Assembly: GCF_041260155.1 (NCBI RefSeq)
Contig: NC_091932.1
Coordinates: 42,172,125-42,236,124, forward strand
Direction: 5' to 3'
Length of the DNA stretch: 64,000 nucleotides
DNA from: Ptychodera flava
Lineage: Eukaryota > Hemichordata > Enteropneusta > Ptychoderidae
Each line of letters starts with the position of its first letter. The stretch's first letter is position 1. The notes under the pieces are model-generated. The model worked only from the letters and a program-made list of their open reading frames with translations. It ran no database searches and had not been told where the DNA came from. This document shows positions 1 through 24,713 of the stretch, piece by piece. Made by a program: the position numbers and the translations under genes.

Positions 1-99
1 TAAGTTCCGTGTTCTGAAGCTCCTTCGGATCGAAGTTGTCGTTGTCTAGTGGTTCAGCTAGTTGTTGGAAGTGGCTTTCCCAGGCATGTATGGTTTCCT

Positions 100-1110
100 G
101 TCCTTTGTAAACAATACCATCAAGTTTTAATCATTAGCCAAAACAGCACTTGTAGAGCGTTGACGATTGATAAGCTTATGGAAAAGAATATGATCATCTT
201 TATGGCTGACATGATACGATTATATAATTGATCACGATTCTGGGCTAATAATTGTCGTTGAAGACATCTCAGATGGTGTTTGCTTTTTGTGCGTTGAATA
301 TTACTAGGGTGATCTTTATTTGTGGGTCTATCAGATGCTTTCCAGTTGAAGTAAGCCATCTTATTTTCTCTAATTGTTTGCGCTAGTTGTGGAGAGTACG
401 GCATCCGACAATGAATAGATTTCTTTAGGTGATTATTTTTACTTGAATGGTTAGACAGGGAACCAGCTGCATATGTATTGCTGCAGTACAGTAGCTCGAG
501 GTTTTGCCTGGGTATTTGGGTCGGACGGCAAAACCAGATGGTTTTCTGGTTTTGCCGTCCGACCCAAATACCCAGGCAAAACCTCGAGCTACTGTACTGC
601 AGCAACATTATGTAGAGTGTTGATAAGGTAATCAAGTTCAAGTTGTAGGCCTATATCAAGCGAGTTTGTGATGGTGTTACAAGGTCGAAGAGCATCTTGA
701 ATCTTAGAATAATATGACTCTTTAATTTTCCACCACTGTGGCCGTCTGTCAACCAAGGTAGCCTTTTTGCTGTCAATGCGTTCTTCAAACAAGGTTGATT
801 GGAAAGGATATGTAAACTGATGGGAGTATGGTCAGACATATTATCCAGTTCAAAATTGGTCACCTTGCAGGTGAGTCCAGACAGTAAACTGTTGACATGC
901 AGAAGGAATAATCCAATTGTGCCCTATCTCTTCCATTTACGTGAAGAAAGGTGTAATTGTCTGCAGGAGTTAAAGAGTGTAGATTCAGATCTAAGATGAA
1001 TTTGCCAAATTTTTTGTCCCTGGAGTATGACGCCCTCATCGGCCAGTCTCGCTTTAGAAATATCAAGATGGCGGCGCTCTGTGTTTGGCGGTTGACATTT
1101 GTTTTCAATT
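100..1110 (-). pseudogene. decayed non-LTR retrotransposon (LINE) fragment, endonuclease end and linker
   Basis: Several overlapping minus-strand frames read like pieces of one LINE ORF2. Around 860-1060 there is an endonuclease-like stretch (DLNLHSLTPADNYTFL, then AQLDYSF). Around 790-860 there is the motif MSDHTPISLHIL, like the SDH signature that ends LINE endonuclease domains. Around 250-430 lies a basic linker (RENKMAYFNWKASDRPTNKD) of the kind found between endonuclease and reverse transcriptase. The pieces sit in different frames, so the copy is dead. No reverse transcriptase core is visible, as it would lie left of the window. Family assignment within the LINEs is not possible here. 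The foldback at 478-605 lies inside it. Confidence 0.6.
478..605. repeat. perfect foldback: 61-bp arms, 6-bp loop
   Basis: Positions 478-538 and 545-605 are exact reverse complements of each other, separated by six bases (tggttt). The outer ends read ttgctgcagtac and gtactgcagcaa. There is no mismatch, while the surrounding LINE is decayed, so the palindrome is much younger than its context. Confidence 0.95.
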
Positions 1111-1384
1111 CGTGATTCTTCCGCGTAATAATGCAAGATGATAAATAACGCACAAGAACGTTATTTTTAAACCATTTGTGCACATAATCTTCTCATTTCA
1201 TAACACACACAGATCATAAACTGGTCAACATTGAAAAAAAGTAAATTTTTATACATTTATGGCACTATATTCGCGGACTCAGATAATAGATACATAACAC
1301 GTAAACAAGTTTGGGGAAATACCTCAGTGCAGGGGGAATCCTGACGTACACGGATTTTGGCAAAAGAAGAGAATCCGAAGCAAA

Positions 1385-13408
<12,024 letters not shown>

Positions 13409-15711
13409 CATTATCATATACAGTGCTGTTTTTGTTGTGGAAATGACAGTTCTATGATAACATATCATGTACCCATACAACTGCAGGCATGCTGATTTTA
13501 ATATATAAATAGTCAGTATCGTGTTTGACCACAATGATCAAAGGATCATATACGGTACTGATTTTCTTGTCGTGGATTCTGGAAGGAGGGCGCCCTTCGG
13601 AACGGAAAAAACTGAGATCCAGGATCCATTCATTGCGAAGAACAAGCTGCATGAATATCTGATGGAACAGTTGAAATTTTGTACTTTGACCTTTGACCTT
13701 TGACACTAGGTATATTTCATATCATTTAGTTAGTTGTACTGTAAGTGCTAGATTCAGTCCAGAAATTTAGCTACAATGATTTTACTTATTCAGACATTAG
13801 ATTATTTGTACCAAACTAGAGTGTTTTTACCAATTACATGAAGATCTACTAGAGATGCATAAGACATCAGTCAAAGGTTGTGAGGACCTGTGTTGTCATT
13901 GAAATTAGGTCACAGAGTTAATTATCAGTATTTTATCCATGGTAAGGCGTAATTGGTGGCAACTTTTTGTCAGAGGAGAGCCACACGTTCACTATTTTCA
14001 AAGCAATATTTAAAAATTTGTCATCAGTTGTTGCAGCTTGGAAAGTGGTCTTGACTGTAGATATAGTCCCATCCTGTTGAAGAATTTGTACCGTCCTGAA
14101 TTTATAATATAGTAACCTTCAAATCAAATACATATATTCAATATAACAATATTAAATTCCTTGTCCAAGGGAGATACTAGAACTGCAAATACTGTTTCCA
14201 GTGTATGGTATTATTTGCTTGTATGCTGTATATATTTGAAAATTGACAAATTCTACAGATGCTGGTATACTGTATATGTTACTGGTCAGATACTAGCCAA
14301 GCAGCAACTAAGTTGATAACACTTCCATTGTTGTAATTATTTTGTTCAACCAGTTTGTAGTGAAAAGAAGGGACCTCTTTGTACCAAAATTATTTAGTTT
14401 TGTATGCTGATACACAAGCCTCACAAGAGGTACGGGGAGCAAAGAGCGCCCTCTAGCGACAGATCCCCCAGTCTGTACATGTATTGTAGTAGTTCTAAAT
14501 TTGACAAACTCAATTGAAATTGATAATATGCTATAAATAAATGCCCTGTACATTTTTCACCCAAAGAGACATTATAATTTGTTATCACATGTTAAAACTC
14601 ACACTTGATTGGTTATCTGCAGCCTATACTTAATTTAAATGTTTGCTCATTTATTGTCCAGTAAGAGACCTGATGTAAAATCAAGTGTTGATATGATACG
14701 CAGATATATGCCACCATGAATAAACATCTTAAGAAATATCCACTGCTGGACTTTCATCTTCCTTTTGTTGTCTTACCATGCACATACCTTGTATACATTA
14801 TCAGATTTGGTCATGTATGGTAATTGTCCATGTTCCCAGTCTAAGGCCTGTGGTTTCCGTTTAGAACTAAAACTGTAAATGTCAGTTTTTATTGACTTCC
14901 TGATATGAGGTGTTGGCTATTATTACAGCTATGTGAAGGAAATCTAAATCTGTGATTAAACATATTGAAAGTTTTTGTTTTCAAACCAAATAATTCATTC
15001 GAGTCAGATCTTCATGAAGTGTCGCATTGAAAAACTTAGAATTATGTTCCAGAGAGCCCTAGAAATTAGTCTCTGGAATTATGATCTTGCTCATATCGTT
15101 TTAAAATTCTTTATTTACAGTTGTTTACTTGTGAATTATTCCAGATTTCTGACAATATATTAACCCTGTGTGCTAGTATTGGTGTAACCCCACTGTCTTC
15201 AATAGAGTGGCTGGACCTATACGCTGGGAAGTGGGGGTGAATTAGATTTGCTGCAAATAAATAACAAACCACAATAAATTGGAGGAATATACTTCAGCAG
15301 ACTGTTGCGTTTATGGTGGGCAGTTGATTACATAGTGGCACTGCCGAGAAAAGCCAAACAAAAGGTTCCAGGTTAGTGGTGAGTGACATACAAAAAGAAG
15401 CACAAATGCTGCATCTGTGAAAAATAAAGTTTTCTTTTCGGAAAACTCTACAACAACAGCTATGGGTAAAAATAGCGTCAATGACACTGTAGCTCCCATC
15501 CTGGACTATTTAGTGTTTGTTCTCTGGTCAGATATTTGAACATGTGTGAAAGGGATAAAGTGCATGAAGTGAAAATACTTAAATGAAATGTACTGGAGAC
15601 AGTGAAATATGTTTAATGTAATTATTCAGAATATAAAATGGAAAAATACAGAATTAGATATATCGAATACTGTGATACAACCATTAACTCAACAAGTCAT
15701 TTACAATGACA
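13409..15711. other. MAPK15 3' flank and intergenic DNA
   Basis: No coding sequence recognised. Polyadenylation-like aataaa motifs at about 14536 and 14719 would give a 3' UTR of 1.1-1.3 kb, but either could be chance. A decayed relative of the TTAA MITE lies at 15160-15243. Confidence 0.5.
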
Positions 15712-17769
15712 TAGTCCCCACTTGTAATAGGAGTATTAGTCTTGATGGGGCAGGAAAATGTGGTCATTAAGAAGTATCACTGGAGTGTATATGTTGAGAT
15801 CTATGGGCACATAGGTCTATGTCGTTGTTCCCAATTTGAAACACATGAGGCATGTCTAAGTTATGGTTCTAAATCGGGAAAAAAGATCAGACCTCTAGCA
15901 GTATTGGCCAGCCAAGAAATACATATACGCATTATAAATGAGGTACAAGATGTGACATCTTAAGGTCTAATATCCTATCAAAATTGGAGGGTATAGAACT
16001 TGTGGTTACTGAAATATGCATATATATGTATAATCAAGGTCAAAGGTCATCGAGGTCACATGACATTTTGAAAAAAAAAATTATATTGCTAATTAATCCC
16101 TATATGCCAAAAAATCAGATCTCTAGCTCTATTCGCTTGCCCAGAATTAGATGTGTACATAATTAATGAGGTAAAGCGTGTGTGTCATAAGGTCTCTCCA
16201 TCCTACTAAATACAAAGGACATAGCACTTGTGGTTACTTATTTATTGACATAAACATATATTTTAGGTAAAAGGTCATCGAGGTCACATGACATTTGGTC
16301 AAAAAATTTCTCTCCTATAGTTATCCCTATATACCAAAAATCAGACATCCAGCTCTATTGGCTCGCTCAGAATGAGATATGCGCATAATTAATGAGGTAC
16401 AGTATGTGGCGTCATAAGGTGTCCAATCATACCAAACATGAAGCTGTAGCACTTGTGGTTACCGAGTTATGGACAAATATGTATATTTGAGGTCAAAGGT
16501 CACCGAGGTCACGTGACATTTTGTCAAAAAAATTGTTTTGCTAAGTTATCCCTATATACCAAAAATCAGACCTCTAGCTCTATTGGCTCGCTCAAAATTA
16601 GATATGTGCATAATTAATGAGGTCATAATTAATGAGGTACAATATGTGGCGTCATAAGGTGTCCATCATACCAACATGAAGGCTGTAGCACTTGTGGTTA
16701 CTGAGTTATGGACAAATATGTATATTTGAGGTCAAAGGTCACCGAGGTCACGTGACATTTTGTCAAAAAAATTGTATTGCTAAGTTATCCCTATATACCA
16801 AAAATCAGACCTCTAGCTCTATTGGCTCGCTCAAAATTAGATATGCGCATAAGTAATGAGGTACAATATGTGGCGTCATAAGGTGTCCCATCATACCATA
16901 CATGAAGGCTGTAGCACTTGTGGTTACTGAGTTATGGACAAATATGTATATTTGAGGTCAAAGGTCACCGAGGTCAGGTGACATTTTGTCAAAAAAATTG
17001 TTTTGCTAAGTTATCCCTATATACCAAAAATCAGACCTCTAGCTCTATTGGCTCGCTCAAAATTAGATATGCGCATAATTAATGAGGTACAATATGTGGC
17101 GTCATAAGCTGTCCCATCATACCATACATGAAGGCTGTAGCACTTGTGGTTACTGAGTTATGGACAAATATGTACATTTGAGGTCAAAGGTCACCGAGGT
17201 CACGTGACATTTTGTCAAAAAAATTGTTTTGCTAAGTTATCCCTATATACCAAAAATCAGACCTCCAGCTCTATTGGCTCGCTCAAAATTAGATATGCAC
17301 ATAATTAATGAGGTACAATATGTGGCGTCATAAGGTGTCCCATCATACCATACATGAAGGCTGTAGCACTTGTGGTTACTAAGTTATGGACAAATATGTA
17401 TATTTGAGGTCAAAGGTCACCAAGGTCACGTGACATTTTGTCAAAAAAATTGTTTTGCTAAGTTATCTCTATATACCAAAATCAGACCTCTAGCTCTATT
17501 GGCTCGCTCAAAATTAGATATGTGCATAATTAATGAGGTACAATATGTGGCGTCATAAGCTGTCCCATCATACCATATATGAAGGGTGGTAGCACTTGTG
17601 GTTACTGAGTTATGGACAAATATGTATATTGAGATCAAAGGTCATCAAGGTCACATGACATTTTGTCAAAATATCCGAGATATCTGCGTGAACGGATGGA
17701 CTCACGGATGGATGAACAGACGGACATGACCAAATCTATAAGCTCACTGGACTTCATCCGTGGGGACTA
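15712..17769. repeat. element with TAGTCCCCAC inverted ends carrying eight ~226-bp tandem units
   Basis: TAGTCCCCAC at 15712-15721 faces GTGGGGACTA at 17760-17769. Between them, units of about 226 bp repeat. The ggtcaaagg landmark recurs at about 16038, 16266, 16491, 16730, 16956, 17182, 17408 and 17634 (steps of 225-228, one of 239 from a 13-14-bp internal duplication). Six units contain an exact AGGTCAAAGGTCA. The four central ones (16490, 16729, 16955, 17181) continue CCGAGGTCA, and 17407 has CCAAGGTCA. Most continue to GTCACGTGAC or a one-base variant. Short reading frames here are products of the array. Confidence 0.9.
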
Positions 17770-18470
17770 AAAATTTTGTCACTGCATCCTTTTTGCAATA
17801 TGAATACGATAAGAAACTAAATTTTTATTTTTGTGGCCTTATACATGGGAGTCTATGGAGATCTGCCTTATACATGGGAGTCTATGGACGTGTAAACTAA
17901 AAATATGCAAATTTCACCACGATTTGCCCAAATTTGGGAAAGGTCACTCCTATGCACTTCCATACCAAGTTTCAAATCAATCGGACTTGTGGTTTCAGAG
18001 CAGAAGATTTTTTGACCAAAAATGGGAGAAAATTACAAAAAAATTCATGAAAAATAGCAAGTCCAAGATACTGACCCAAGATGCGCACAATCATTTCATG
18101 TCAGCCCAAACTACTTACATGCTAATTTTTCATGTAATCTGCTCAGTGGTTATTGAGTTTTTTCAATTTTGACTGTTTTTACATTTTTTCACTTAATTTG
18201 CATAGTTTTGGCAATGACAACTTCATTTGAACAAATCTCATCTACAGCCCATCATCCATGTACACACCAAATATCAAGATGAAATGTACAGCGGTTTTGG
18301 AGTTTTTGATGTTGACGGACAGACATACAGACATACAGACATACAGACATACAGACATACAGACGTACAGACATACAGACATACAGACATACATACATAC
18401 AGACATTTTCCTAGCCTATAAGAATAGCTTCCATTGCCATATATACATATGGCTATGGGAGCTAAAAATT
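17770..18470. repeat. dispersed repeat ending in (ACAGACAT)n
   Basis: It includes a local duplication (ttatacatgggagtctatgg twice at about 17840-17890), noncoding repeat DNA, and a nearly pure acagacat octamer run at about 18312-18405. It ends near ggctatgggagctaaaa. I could not define clean termini or a target duplication. Confidence 0.6.
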
Positions 18471-19245
18471 ATAGACTACTGTAAGCCCAATGCCTTTCAA
18501 TAAAAGCCATACAGCATAAAAACACCATTAGCTGCAGTGTTATGCATTATCCGATATTTTTGTTGTGCTTACAAAATACAGCTTCTTGTTCTACAGCCAA
18601 AATCATGTTGAAATGTGTGAAATTTAACTTGTCAAAACACCCTGTACATGTATGATGTCAAATGCTATTATTGACTACTGAATTCTGGTCTAGACTAAAT
18701 CATTTTTCGACAATAACCTTGGATGTTTACACATTACATTGTGCTGATAATTAAAGCAGGTACATGTAGTTTGTATTTCAACATTCTTCAGGGAGATGAA
18801 TGAAAAATGTTTTATCAAACAAGGAGAAATACTATGAAAAGTTGAAGCTGTTTACCCTTGATGCAATGCTAGCATGATGGCATCAATTAAATTGGCGTAA
18901 AAACTTTGAAAAATGTGGTTTATCTCTCAAAATCAACCAAAAAACATGATAATTTTGAAGTGTTAGGTTGAAAGAGAAATTCCCTGAAGTGAGAAGAAAT
19001 CAAATAGAGGCTTTGATTGGTATTAATTTTTCTGCTTTGTCAACAAAATAGAACTGGAGAAATTATTGTACATCAGCAAAACTTGTAATTGCTTTTAGTT
19101 TTAAATATGTACTGGTAAGGAATGGTGCATATGTCACTATGGTCTAGACAGAAAGAGAATAAAAAAGAAATTGGTATTTCAGGTTGCCAGTTTAAATTCC
19201 ATAGAAATATTATTAAGCAACCCTGAGTTGAAGTATTCAGACAGA
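18471..19245. other. intergenic, nothing recognised
   Basis: AT-rich DNA downstream of the left TPMT-like copy. No gene, RNA or clear repeat boundary seen. Confidence 0.4.
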
Positions 19246-21156
19246 CTATTTCAAAGTTAGATGGTGTAAAACCCAGTGAAACCATTCATGTCCTTTTTCC
19301 TTCCATCTATCTTCCATTGAGTCTCCTCGTTGAATGGTGCGAATTTCACATCTGTCTCCTGGAAAATGAGAATCAGAATGTGAGATCAGCAAGAATGAAA
19401 ATCAATGTTGAATTGTTTTCAGCAGAATGTCTTCTTACAGGTCCCGATCATTCCATTACAGGTATATAAAGCTTCATTTCTATGCGGTATCTGAAGTATT
19501 GCACACCCATGTCAAAGAAATAATAATGATTTCCAATATTCTAGTAATAAACTATTCCTATTATTATGTAAATGAAAATATCACTTTGTCACTGCTAGAT
19601 AGTGAAGTATGAAATTTATAGACAGTTTCTTTAAGCAGAGTGGCACAGGTTTTATAATAAACAGCAGAGAAAATATCATTTTTGTGCTAAATAAAACATT
19701 TCACACAAACCATCAACATTTTCTAGAAAGTCAAATTCCATTCTGTTTCGACAAATTGGAATAACATTTTGTCTAAGAAACTCAATCATACACCCATAAA
19801 AGCCTTTATTAATATTCAAAATTGTTCCTGAAACCCAAGGAGTACAAGTAATTTTTTCACTGCAACGACAATTCTGATTTTTGAGGGAAACACTGTTTCA
19901 GGGAATCTCAATTAATCCAAGAATTCCAATGCTATGCTGACTTTACCTTTACGAAAATGTGACATTATGTAAATCAGAACATTCATCTCACTGAATATGA
20001 TATTTAATTGCTGAATAAATTTAAATATCATTGCTTACCAAAGAATTCTTGTATGTTTTCAATTGGCACATGGTACGGTGGCCCTTTTTTGGAAAAACAA
20101 TGAAATTGATCATTGTTAATGAATGGCTGGATGCAGTGATTATAGTCTCTTGAAACTTTGATATTTATTTAGATTATCTGACTTCTTTACAGAAACATCT
20201 TCATGCCTTGCACTACTACTCATACAGTACACTATGTCAAAACTACAGCAGATATTCTCATGGCAAGAAGCTGTAACTTTTGATGACCCTTTCGTTACTT
20301 TTTTCTTTAATGTTTACTACCTGTTTATTGTACAGTTCTACTTCCTAAAGTATGTTGAGATATCCAGCTTGTCAATTCAGTCTGTGCATTGCATGTAGAC
20401 TGAATGTTATTGTTGACAAGTGAACTCTCAGTGGTCCAGACTAGAATTCAATTGTGAACAGTGACAGTGCATATTATACTATAAGATGCTGTGTCTACAA
20501 AGTAAATATTGTGTGTTTTAACAATGCTTTTGGGAATAAAACAAGAGTTTGACATTTTGCAACTGGAAATTTTATGCTTCTACACACTTCTTTTATTTTT
20601 GCCACCTGTAATCATATTTTTCTACATCCCTGCTACATGCCATGGGTTTGTGTCAATAATCATGACAGAGAGATTGTGTTTACCTGTATTACAGTGCATG
20701 ATTGCCATCAGTTAAGTTTGCATTTTCATGCTAATTTGTGACATACCTTCCATCACAGTGGGGTCATACTCATTGTTCAGCATCAAACACTGCGCCCCAG
20801 GTTTCATCAGAGAAACCAAAATATCACTGTATCTGATTGAAGTGTGAAATTGGAAAGAATGAGAAACTAATGTGAGATATGACAAACATATGTTCAAAAA
20901 TATACATTTTTCAAAATGTTCAAAAATATTTAATCTTCATTTCGATTTATGGTTTTTAGCCATAATGGATAGCATAGCAAAATGTATGACAAGGTAAGGT
21001 ATTACTTGAAAAAATAAACTTTCCATTTCACATGACAATGGTAACAGCTCTTTTTCCTGGCATGCAGTTCCCCTCATCCTCATGTTATTGATTTTTTTGT
21101 TCAATAATTATACAAACATGAATAATACCAGGAGAAGGATATTAGGTTTTGTGTTA

Positions 21157-21505
21157 AGGTAGAACGCACATTGGGGACAGAGAGACAGACTCGCTCAAGT
21201 TTCTACAATTCTTTTCTGATCTACCACTTGTGGGGGCTTATTTCAAAGCTCTTGGAGAAAGAAAAACTTTCACTGGCTTAGTTTTTCGAAAAATTAAAAG
21301 TTTTATTTTCCCCATAGAGTTAACACAGGAATGGCAGCCAAAATTTGAATTGTGAAATGTTTGGTAATTTGTTTCGCTGGTTCCAAACTTTGCACCGTGA
21401 CCCCTGATTTTTATTGTGATTTGGTAAGAGAATGGTTGAAAGTTTCATTCAGGAAATTTTGAGCAAAAGTTTAAGTCTTTCACTTTTGAGGCGCATACTA
21501 CCTTC
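21157..21505. mobile_element. MITE with AAGGTAG inverted ends, intron of the left TPMT-like copy
   Basis: The left end aaggtagaacgcac faces gcgcatactacctt at the right. The interior resembles 22560-22760, 42430-42600 and parts of 32.5-33.1 kb (shared phrases such as gcaccgtgacccctga and ggtaagagaatg), so it is a dispersed family. Noncoding. Confidence 0.6.
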
Positions 21506-24490
21506 CATGTAATAATCTAAATCTTAACCTGTTGTTTTATATCAGTCATAGACAGTTGGTATTGAATAAGTAAAAGTCTGGGAATGAGAATAACTGCGTG
21601 CTTACTGTTTTCGTTTGCACGGTGGCATTGCCCCAAAGGCAAGTCTGTCCCACACTGCATCAAATTGACCTGCAATAGAACTAGATAAACAAAAAATAAC
21701 ATGAGGTGTGAAAAATAGTTGACAAGACCCATCTGCTACTATACAATAGATGTTTATTCTTCCTAACGTTTAGTCTTGTCAACTATTTTTCACACTTCAT
21801 GCATCCATTATCTACAAGTACCCACTGCAAACTTCACATATGGACTGTGGTTGGACTGACCCACTTGATATTCACCACTAAAAAATAACAAATGATACAA
21901 TATCATAATTTTTTCAGAAGATAACATCGACAGCACATCGGAACCTAACATACCACTATACATGTACATATTCTTTCAAAAGAAATGATCAATCACAAGA
22001 TATTGGCATTGAATGGTGTGTGCACCCTATGCTAACATTTACACATCATTGACTCCAGTCTATTCTCTCCGATACACATTGTAAATTCACATATTACACA
22101 TAATGTGAAATTTCAAAACAATTTCAAGCAATTCTTATTTTTACTCAAAGAGCTCATGCGTAAGAATAAATTAAGGTAGAAAAAATGCACCCCGAGGACA
22201 GACATTCATACTCTACAAATTTCTTAGCTCCGCTGTCAGCGATGTGGACCTTATCTGATTGGTGGATGTGTGGTGGCTATAGGCCATTTGGTGTCTGTCA
22301 ACTTTTTACATTGAAAGCTTCTTCAAAACGGCCAGTCAGATTCCTTTAATTTTTGGAGTACAGGTCTTCAGGAATAACCTTAATCAGATTTGTACACATG
22401 GTCATGAAATATGGATATTTGCATTTTTTAGGCTAATTTTGCTTTTTTGGGCAAAAAATACCTTTTTCTCCTTAATAGCTTGGAGTAAGAAAAATTTCCA
22501 CTTTCTTAGATTTAAAAAAATCAAAAATGACATTTTTCTCCATAGACTTCGCATATGGATGGCAGTCATTTTGAATTTCAAATATCAGTGAGTGTTAGGC
22601 AATTGTTTTCTTTAGCCCAAAACTGTGCACAGTGACCCCGGACTTCTATTCTCAATTTGGTAAGAGAATGATTGAAAGTTTCATTGAGGAAAGTTTTCAG
22701 CTCTTTTGCCTTCAAGGTGCACAGTTTTTCTATCTTAACATTGATTATTGCAAGGTGCAAATGCTACACAGTGCCATCTATTATCCGTGGTACTCCTGCT
22801 TTTGTTTTTATGAAAAAAAGTTGAGGACAACCAGTGAAGCGGACAATACATGTGTCATCAGAGCCAAGAAGTATAGTCAGTTAATATAATTTACAACTTA
22901 CCTGGAAAAGTCAAAGAAATCACAGCAATAAACTTGGATGTTGTGATCTTTGCTCTGAAACAGGAGCAAAATAAGTTTTAATGAGAGACAAATATATTTG
23001 TCCTCAATAAACTATTGTGACAATTCAAATACAACACATTGATAGACTCAAGAAACAAACCTTCAAGCCAAACTTATCAAAAGCTTTTGTTTTTATAGAG
23101 GACAAGATCATGGAAATGTCAGTATGAGATAACAATGGTGTTTCAACAGTATTTTGGGTTTATTATGTGGCTGATATCTCAATTGAAATTAATACTTGCA
23201 TGTTAAAGAATTTTTATGTAAAATGGAAGAATGGGATGTTGGGAATGGCTTAAAACTCAAACTAAGATATGACTGCCATCATTAATAACCTGTTCGCCCC
23301 CATTCCCACTAAACTGGTCCAGAATCACTATTAATAACAATGGATTTGGGCCAAACCATAAGTGGTGAAAGGGTATGACCTTGGGTTATTTTCTCTTTGT
23401 TTTCAAGTTATTTAATCACTTTGGCAGTTCCTTAAGTATTATACAAAGTGACAGAATAATAACAAATAAGGAAACACACGTGAGAGCAATAGTAAATAGC
23501 ATGATTTCACAGTTTGACTAATATTGATCAATGTGTATTTAAGTAATAAGATAATAGAATTTATTATGACAAAGTGACTGTCAATTCACAGTATTGGATC
23601 AGATCTTGAAACAAATTGAATATCATAAATATAAGTATGCTATACTCATTAAGTCTAAATGAAAATGATTCTGGCATATCTGAGAAATGGCTCTGGAAGC
23701 TTCCACAGATGCACAGATGCATGGACAGACTGAATTCAAAACGTACAAGTCCACTTCCAGACTTCATCCAGTGAGGAATGATTTATATCCTCAAATCTCT
23801 GAAGTCTTGAACAAAGGTGATTTTTCCAGTTTTTTGTGAAGTGACTGGTGACTGCATAAACAGGCTTAATAAAGTTTTAGGATCGTCTAACGGTATGGCT
23901 GATGATTTTCTTAGCTAAGAGTGAACTCTAGTTCTCTTGTTCATAGTCTGTACACACCTTCCTTCTTGTGGACTCTCTAAAACAGCAGCAATCAGTGTGA
24001 TAGGATATCAGAGCATGTTGCGAAAAATTTGGAAATGGTCAATAAAACGTTGCATTCTGAAGGTTGCACATGGAGACCGTTCTTTTTTCCTGAATTTTGC
24101 ACAATCCACGTGTAATTGTATCAAATACTGACCACTCACATAAAACTAAGATAGATAAATATTAATTGTTACAAAACGAAAGTACCACTCAGGACTGGAG
24201 CAACAATGCATCGATGTATAGCTTACTTTGAAGATTGTTCCACTTTTCAGATTTTCCATCGGTGACACACTATAGTCCATTTGTTGTTCTTCAATAAAGT
24301 CTTTATTGCAACATCAGAAAACTCAAGTCCAGTGACATCATGGCCAAGATCTGCAAACCTGTATATAGGATCCAAAGGTAGATGTTATTAATCATTTTGA
24401 TGCCATAATTACACCCTCTATGATTGCAGAAATCAAAATATTAATGTGTGACAGCTTCAATTCATTATATTGACAGTGTCTTTGACGTAA

Positions 24491-24713
24491 TTAACCCTTG
24501 AGCACTGTAATTTTCTCCCGCCAAACTTTCAGTGCAATATTTTACCAATTTTTATGAATTTTTCTGTAATTTTTTGATAATTTTGGACCAAATGGACATC
24601 ACATTTAATTTGCTACAGTTTTTTTCTCAAAATTTTGGCAAAAATCTGAGAAAAATTGACTGGGGTTTATTTTATAAGGGAACAAAAACAGACTTTGGCA
24701 CTCAAAGGGTTAA
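24491..24713. mobile_element. 223-bp TTAA-ended MITE, intron of the left TPMT-like copy
   Basis: ttaacccttgagcact at the left and ggcactcaaagggttaa at the right, both ending in TTAA. Same family as 4861-5107. It is absent from the equivalent intron of the right copy, so it moved after the duplication or was lost there. Confidence 0.75.

Noticed and set aside
15742..17638. Regular array that could suggest a CRISPR or coding repeats
   Set aside because: The units are about 226 bp and near-identical throughout, with no short repeat/unique spacer pattern; this is eukaryotic satellite-like DNA.
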